Positions 61,484 to 64,000 of a DNA stretch of 64,000 nucleotides are shown here, piece after piece (positions within the stretch are counted from its first letter, which is position 1; each line of letters opens with the position of its first letter). The notes under the pieces were generated by a model. The model had not been told where the DNA came from. It did no database searches and worked only from the letters and a program-made list of their open reading frames with translations. The stretch spans positions 3,348,001 to 3,412,000 of the forward strand of contig NZ_JABBFX010000001.1 in NCBI RefSeq assembly GCF_012927085.1. The letters are read 5' to 3'. Both the position numbers and the translations under genes were made by a program. This DNA comes from Ramlibacter agri. GTDB lineage: Bacteria; Pseudomonadota; Gammaproteobacteria; Burkholderiales; Burkholderiaceae_C.

Positions 61484-63298
61484 ATGCGAATCCTTGCGAT
61501 CCACGGCGTCGGCCACGGCGACGCCAAGACCGACTGGCCGCCGCAATGGCAGCAGGCCGTCCTGTCCGGGCTGCAGACCTGGCGGCCGGACCTGGACGTG
61601 CCGGCCATCGAGTTCCTGCACTACGACAGCTTCTTCGAGCAGGCCCCGCTGGGCGCGCCCGAGGTCGCCGAGGCGCTGTTCCGCCTGTCCGCGAGCGGGC
61701 TGTTCCACGGCCTGACGGACATGATGCGTTCGCGCGGCGGGCTGGGCACGGCCCTCGACGCCGTGCGCTGGACGGCCGGCATGGTCGCGCAGTGGGTGGC
61801 GCTGGACGACCTGCGCGAGCAGCTGCGCAAGCACCTGGCCGCCGCCATCCAGCAGCAGCAGCCGGACGTGATCCTGGCCCACAGCCTGGGCTCGCTGCTG
61901 GCTTACGACACGCTGCGGCGCGACGAAGCGGCCGGCGGCACGCTGGCCAAGGACCTCACCTTCGTCACCTTCGGCTCGCAGATCGGCAACCCGGCGGTGC
62001 GTTCGGTGTTCGGCGGGCGCATCGAGCCGCTGGCCAGCTGCCGCTTCTGGTGGCACCTGTTCAACCCCGAGGACGACGTCTTCACCTGCCCGCTCGGGCT
62101 GCCGGCGCGGGCCCGCTTCCGCCAGGTGACGACCTTCTTCGACATCCCCGGCATGGCCGACCACGACGGCGCCCATTACCTGGGGCACGAGCAGACCACG
62201 CTGACGGTCTGGCAGGACCTCGCGGCCAGCGCGCGCGGCAGCAAGCGCGCGGCGCCGGCGCAGCCGGCCAACCTGGCCGTGGCGCATCGCGCCGCCGTGC
62301 AGCCCAAGCCGGTGGAGCTGAAGCAGAAGGCGGTGCTGGTGGGCGTGGCCGACTACGCCGACCCGGCCAACAAGCTCGATGGGCCGGTGAACGACGTCTT
62401 CGCCGTCAGCGCCGCATTGCAGGAACTGGGCTTCCCGCCCGACGGCATCCGGGTGGTGCTGAACGATCGCGCCACCGCCGAAGGCATCCGCGAGCGCCTC
62501 AAGTGGCTGCTGCAGGAGGCGCAGGAGGGCGACCAGCTGTTCTTCTTCTTCGCCGGCCACGGCGCGCAGGTGCCGGGCTATGGCCGCGATTCGGAAGTCG
62601 ACCGGCTCGACGAATGCCTGGTGCCCTACGACTTCGACTGGACCCGCGGCCAGGGCATCAGCGACGACGAACTGGCCGCGCTCTATGGCCAGCTGCCCTA
62701 CAAATGCCAGTTCACCATCATGCTGGACTGCTGCCATGCGGGCGGGATGACGCGCGGCGGCCTGAAGGCGCGCGGGCTGGCGCCGCCGGACGACATCCGC
62801 CATCGCATGCTGCGCTGGGACCGGACCAGCCAGATGTGGCTGCCGCGCGAGCAACTGGCCAGCCCTACGGCGGCCGAGGAGAAGAAGGTGGCCCGGGCGG
62901 CGGACCGCGCATCGTGGCTGGGCGAAAGCGGCAGCGTGCGTCGCATCGGCCGCGGCACCAGCCTGTGGGCGCCGAGCGCGCGTGCCTACGGCGCGGCGAA
63001 GACGGCCAACCGGCACGCGGGCCCTTACGTGCCGATGATGCTGGAGGCCTGCGGCGAGAACCAGCTGGCCTACGAGTACCGGCATGGCGTCACCGCCTTC
63101 GGCGCCTTTACCTACAGCCTGGTCAGCGTGCTGCACCAGGTGGCGCGCGAGCAGAAGAAGCCGCGCCTGAGCTTCGAGCAGCTGATCGCGCGCACCGGCA
63201 AGCGCATCGCCACCGTCGTGCCCGAGCCGCAGCAACCGCAACTGCACTGCGCCTCCGCGCGCCGCAAGGACCTGATCCCCGGTTTATCCCCGCTCTAG
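61484..63298 (+). CDS. Alpha/beta-hydrolase and caspase-like (C14) protease fusion protein
   Basis: 604 residues, no signal peptide. Residues 1-~265 are an alpha/beta-hydrolase-like domain opening MRILAIHGVGHGDAK with a serine elbow VILAHSLGSLLAYD (Ser134), an Asp region (NPEDDVF) and a later His (DIPGMADHDG). After an Ala/Pro linker, residues about 285-600 are a caspase/metacaspase domain (QKAVLVGVADYADPANKLDGPVNDV). Its catalytic dyad is His359 (FFFAGHGAQVPG) and Cys417 (IMLDCCHAGG). A loop of about 100 residues after the Cys contains basic stretches that could be processing sites. The neighbour downstream is a zinc protease gene. Confidence 0.9.
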   Translation: MRILAIHGVGHGDAKTDWPPQWQQAVLSGLQTWRPDLDVPAIEFLHYDSFFEQAPLGAPEVAEALFRLSASGLFHGLTDMMRSRGGLGTALDAVRWTAGMVAQWVALDDLREQLRKHLAAAIQQQQPDVILAHSLGSLLAYDTLRRDEAAGGTLAKDLTFVTFGSQIGNPAVRSVFGGRIEPLASCRFWWHLFNPEDDVFTCPLGLPARARFRQVTTFFDIPGMADHDGAHYLGHEQTTLTVWQDLAASARGSKRAAPAQPANLAVAHRAAVQPKPVELKQKAVLVGVADYADPANKLDGPVNDVFAVSAALQELGFPPDGIRVVLNDRATAEGIRERLKWLLQEAQEGDQLFFFFAGHGAQVPGYGRDSEVDRLDECLVPYDFDWTRGQGISDDELAALYGQLPYKCQFTIMLDCCHAGGMTRGGLKARGLAPPDDIRHRMLRWDRTSQMWLPREQLASPTAAEEKKVARAADRASWLGESGSVRRIGRGTSLWAPSARAYGAAKTANRHAGPYVPMMLEACGENQLAYEYRHGVTAFGAFTYSLVSVLHQVAREQKKPRLSFEQLIARTGKRIATVVPEPQQPQLHCASARRKDLIPGLSPL

Positions 63299-63307
63299 GA
63301 GAGCACC

Positions 63308-64000
63308 ATGGCCCGCAAGAAGACAGCTGCCGAAACCGGCGCGTACCTGGCCCAGGCAGCCCGCAAGCACCGCTTCTGCGCGGTGGAATATCCCAAGGGC
63401 ATGCAGCCCGGCGGCGCGCCCATCAAGGACGAACGAACGCGCCTCCTGCGCGAGACCCAATACAAGTGGCTCAATGGGACGAAGCTGCGCTACTGGTTCT
63501 TCCCGAAACCCAAGGCCTGGGCCGGCAGCGACGCCGACCGCAACGTGGTGCGCCAGGCCTTCGCCGCCTGGAAGGCGCTGGGCATCGGTCTGGACTTCGA
63601 GGAGGTGCAGGCCAGGGAACAGGCCGACGTGCGCATCGCCTTCCTCGATGGCGATGGTTCCTGGTCCTACATCGGCACCGACGTCCTTACCAAGCGCGAC
63701 GACCCGCGCACCATGAACTTCGGCTGGAGCCTCACCGAGGACCTGGCCGAGGGCATGGACACCGCGCTGCACGAGATCGGCCACACGCTGGGCTTCCCGC
63801 ACGAGCACCAGAACCCCTTTGCCGGCATCGTCTGGAACGAGGCCGCCGTCTACAAGACGCTGGGGGCGCCGCCCAACAACTGGAGCAAGGCGACCACCCG
63901 GCACAACATCATCGACAAGCTGCAGGCCGACAAGGTGCAGGGCTCGTCCTGGGACCCGAACTCGGTGATGCACTATCCCTTCGAGGCGGGGCTGATCGTG
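63308..64000 (+). CDS. Astacin-like zinc metalloprotease (runs off right edge)
   Basis: The first 231 residues of a frame open to the window edge, from ATG 63308 with AGGAG upstream. The zinc site is HEIGHTLGFPHEHQN: His155, His159 and His165 with catalytic Glu156, the astacin-type HExxHxxGxxHE. The Met-turn is SVMHYPF (Met221), and a Tyr follows as in M12A proteases. Upstream is the core strand/helix region (LRYWFFPKPKAW, VRQAFAAWKALGIGLDFEEV, GDGSWSYIGTD). No signal peptide is visible at the N-terminus (MARKKTAAETGAYLAQAARKH), so export, if any, is not by Sec. It lies 9 bases after the caspase-fusion gene, implying a shared transcript. Confidence 0.88.
   Translation, partial: MARKKTAAETGAYLAQAARKHRFCAVEYPKGMQPGGAPIKDERTRLLRETQYKWLNGTKLRYWFFPKPKAWAGSDADRNVVRQAFAAWKALGIGLDFEEVQAREQADVRIAFLDGDGSWSYIGTDVLTKRDDPRTMNFGWSLTEDLAEGMDTALHEIGHTLGFPHEHQNPFAGIVWNEAAVYKTLGAPPNNWSKATTRHNIIDKLQADKVQGSSWDPNSVMHYPFEAGLIV

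Overview
This 64 kb window is very GC-rich, densely coded DNA with no tRNA, rRNA, insertion sequence, phage gene or CRISPR array that I can see. The gene content points to a metabolically versatile betaproteobacterium of the order Burkholderiales, most likely family Comamonadaceae (Ramlibacter/Variovorax-like; inference from gene content only). The pointers are four Bug-type (TctC-like) periplasmic receptors each beside catabolic genes, a terephthalate-type (tph) operon, a TRAP-linked shikimate/quinate cluster, a PQQ alcohol dehydrogenase, many LysR regulators, and start/stop overlaps of the ATGA type throughout. No gap between genes exceeds about 300 bases.

Left part (1-17.5 kb): the end of a cobalamin lower-ligand operon (cobT-cobS-cobC), a universal stress protein, a methyltransferase and a lipoprotein phosphatase, then a complete tripartite RND efflux operon of MdtABC type with its own NodT-family outer-membrane lipoprotein. 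These are followed by a small exported protein, an AraC regulator and two alpha/beta hydrolases. Two parts of the pump are unusual: a long charged tail on the adaptor and a Ser/Thr/Ala insertion in the second pump subunit.

Central part (17.5-34.4 kb): a series of small catabolic units, each with a divergent LysR regulator and a Bug receptor. (i) HpcH/HpaI aldolase, amidohydrolase, a seven-bladed EAR/EPTP-repeat propeller, an unknown 374-residue protein and a Bug receptor. (ii) Bug receptor plus a gamma-glutamyltransferase-like Ntn hydrolase. (iii) Bug receptor plus a NicC-like FAD monooxygenase. Between them lie nth (endonuclease III) and a PQQ-dependent alcohol dehydrogenase with its dihaem cytochrome c. 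The dehydrogenase carries the Asp-x-Asp pair associated with lanthanide use.

Right-centre (34.4-53.7 kb): a dehydroshikimate/quinate catabolic cluster reads leftward. It has a TRAP transporter, type II dehydroquinase, shikimate dehydrogenase and a dehydroshikimate dehydratase split into two genes, with a TetR regulator alongside. A fructose-type ABC importer with ROK regulator and divergent PfkB kinase follows. After an amidase, a stress protein and a pseudo-receiver comes a full tph-like operon (receptor, oxygenase large and small subunits, PdxA-type dihydrodiol dehydrogenase, reductase) divergent from an IclR regulator, in the same order as known terephthalate operons.

Right end (53.7-64 kb): an aminotransferase, a ccdAB toxin-antitoxin pair under a near-perfect 27-bp palindrome, an ornithine cyclodeaminase-family enzyme divergent from an Lrp/AsnC regulator, membrane proteins and an alpha/beta hydrolase. 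Last comes the most novel-looking locus: a translationally coupled LuxR-Crp regulator pair divergent from a gene fusing an alpha/beta-hydrolase domain to a caspase-like (C14) protease, followed 9 bases later by an astacin-like zinc protease that runs off the right edge.
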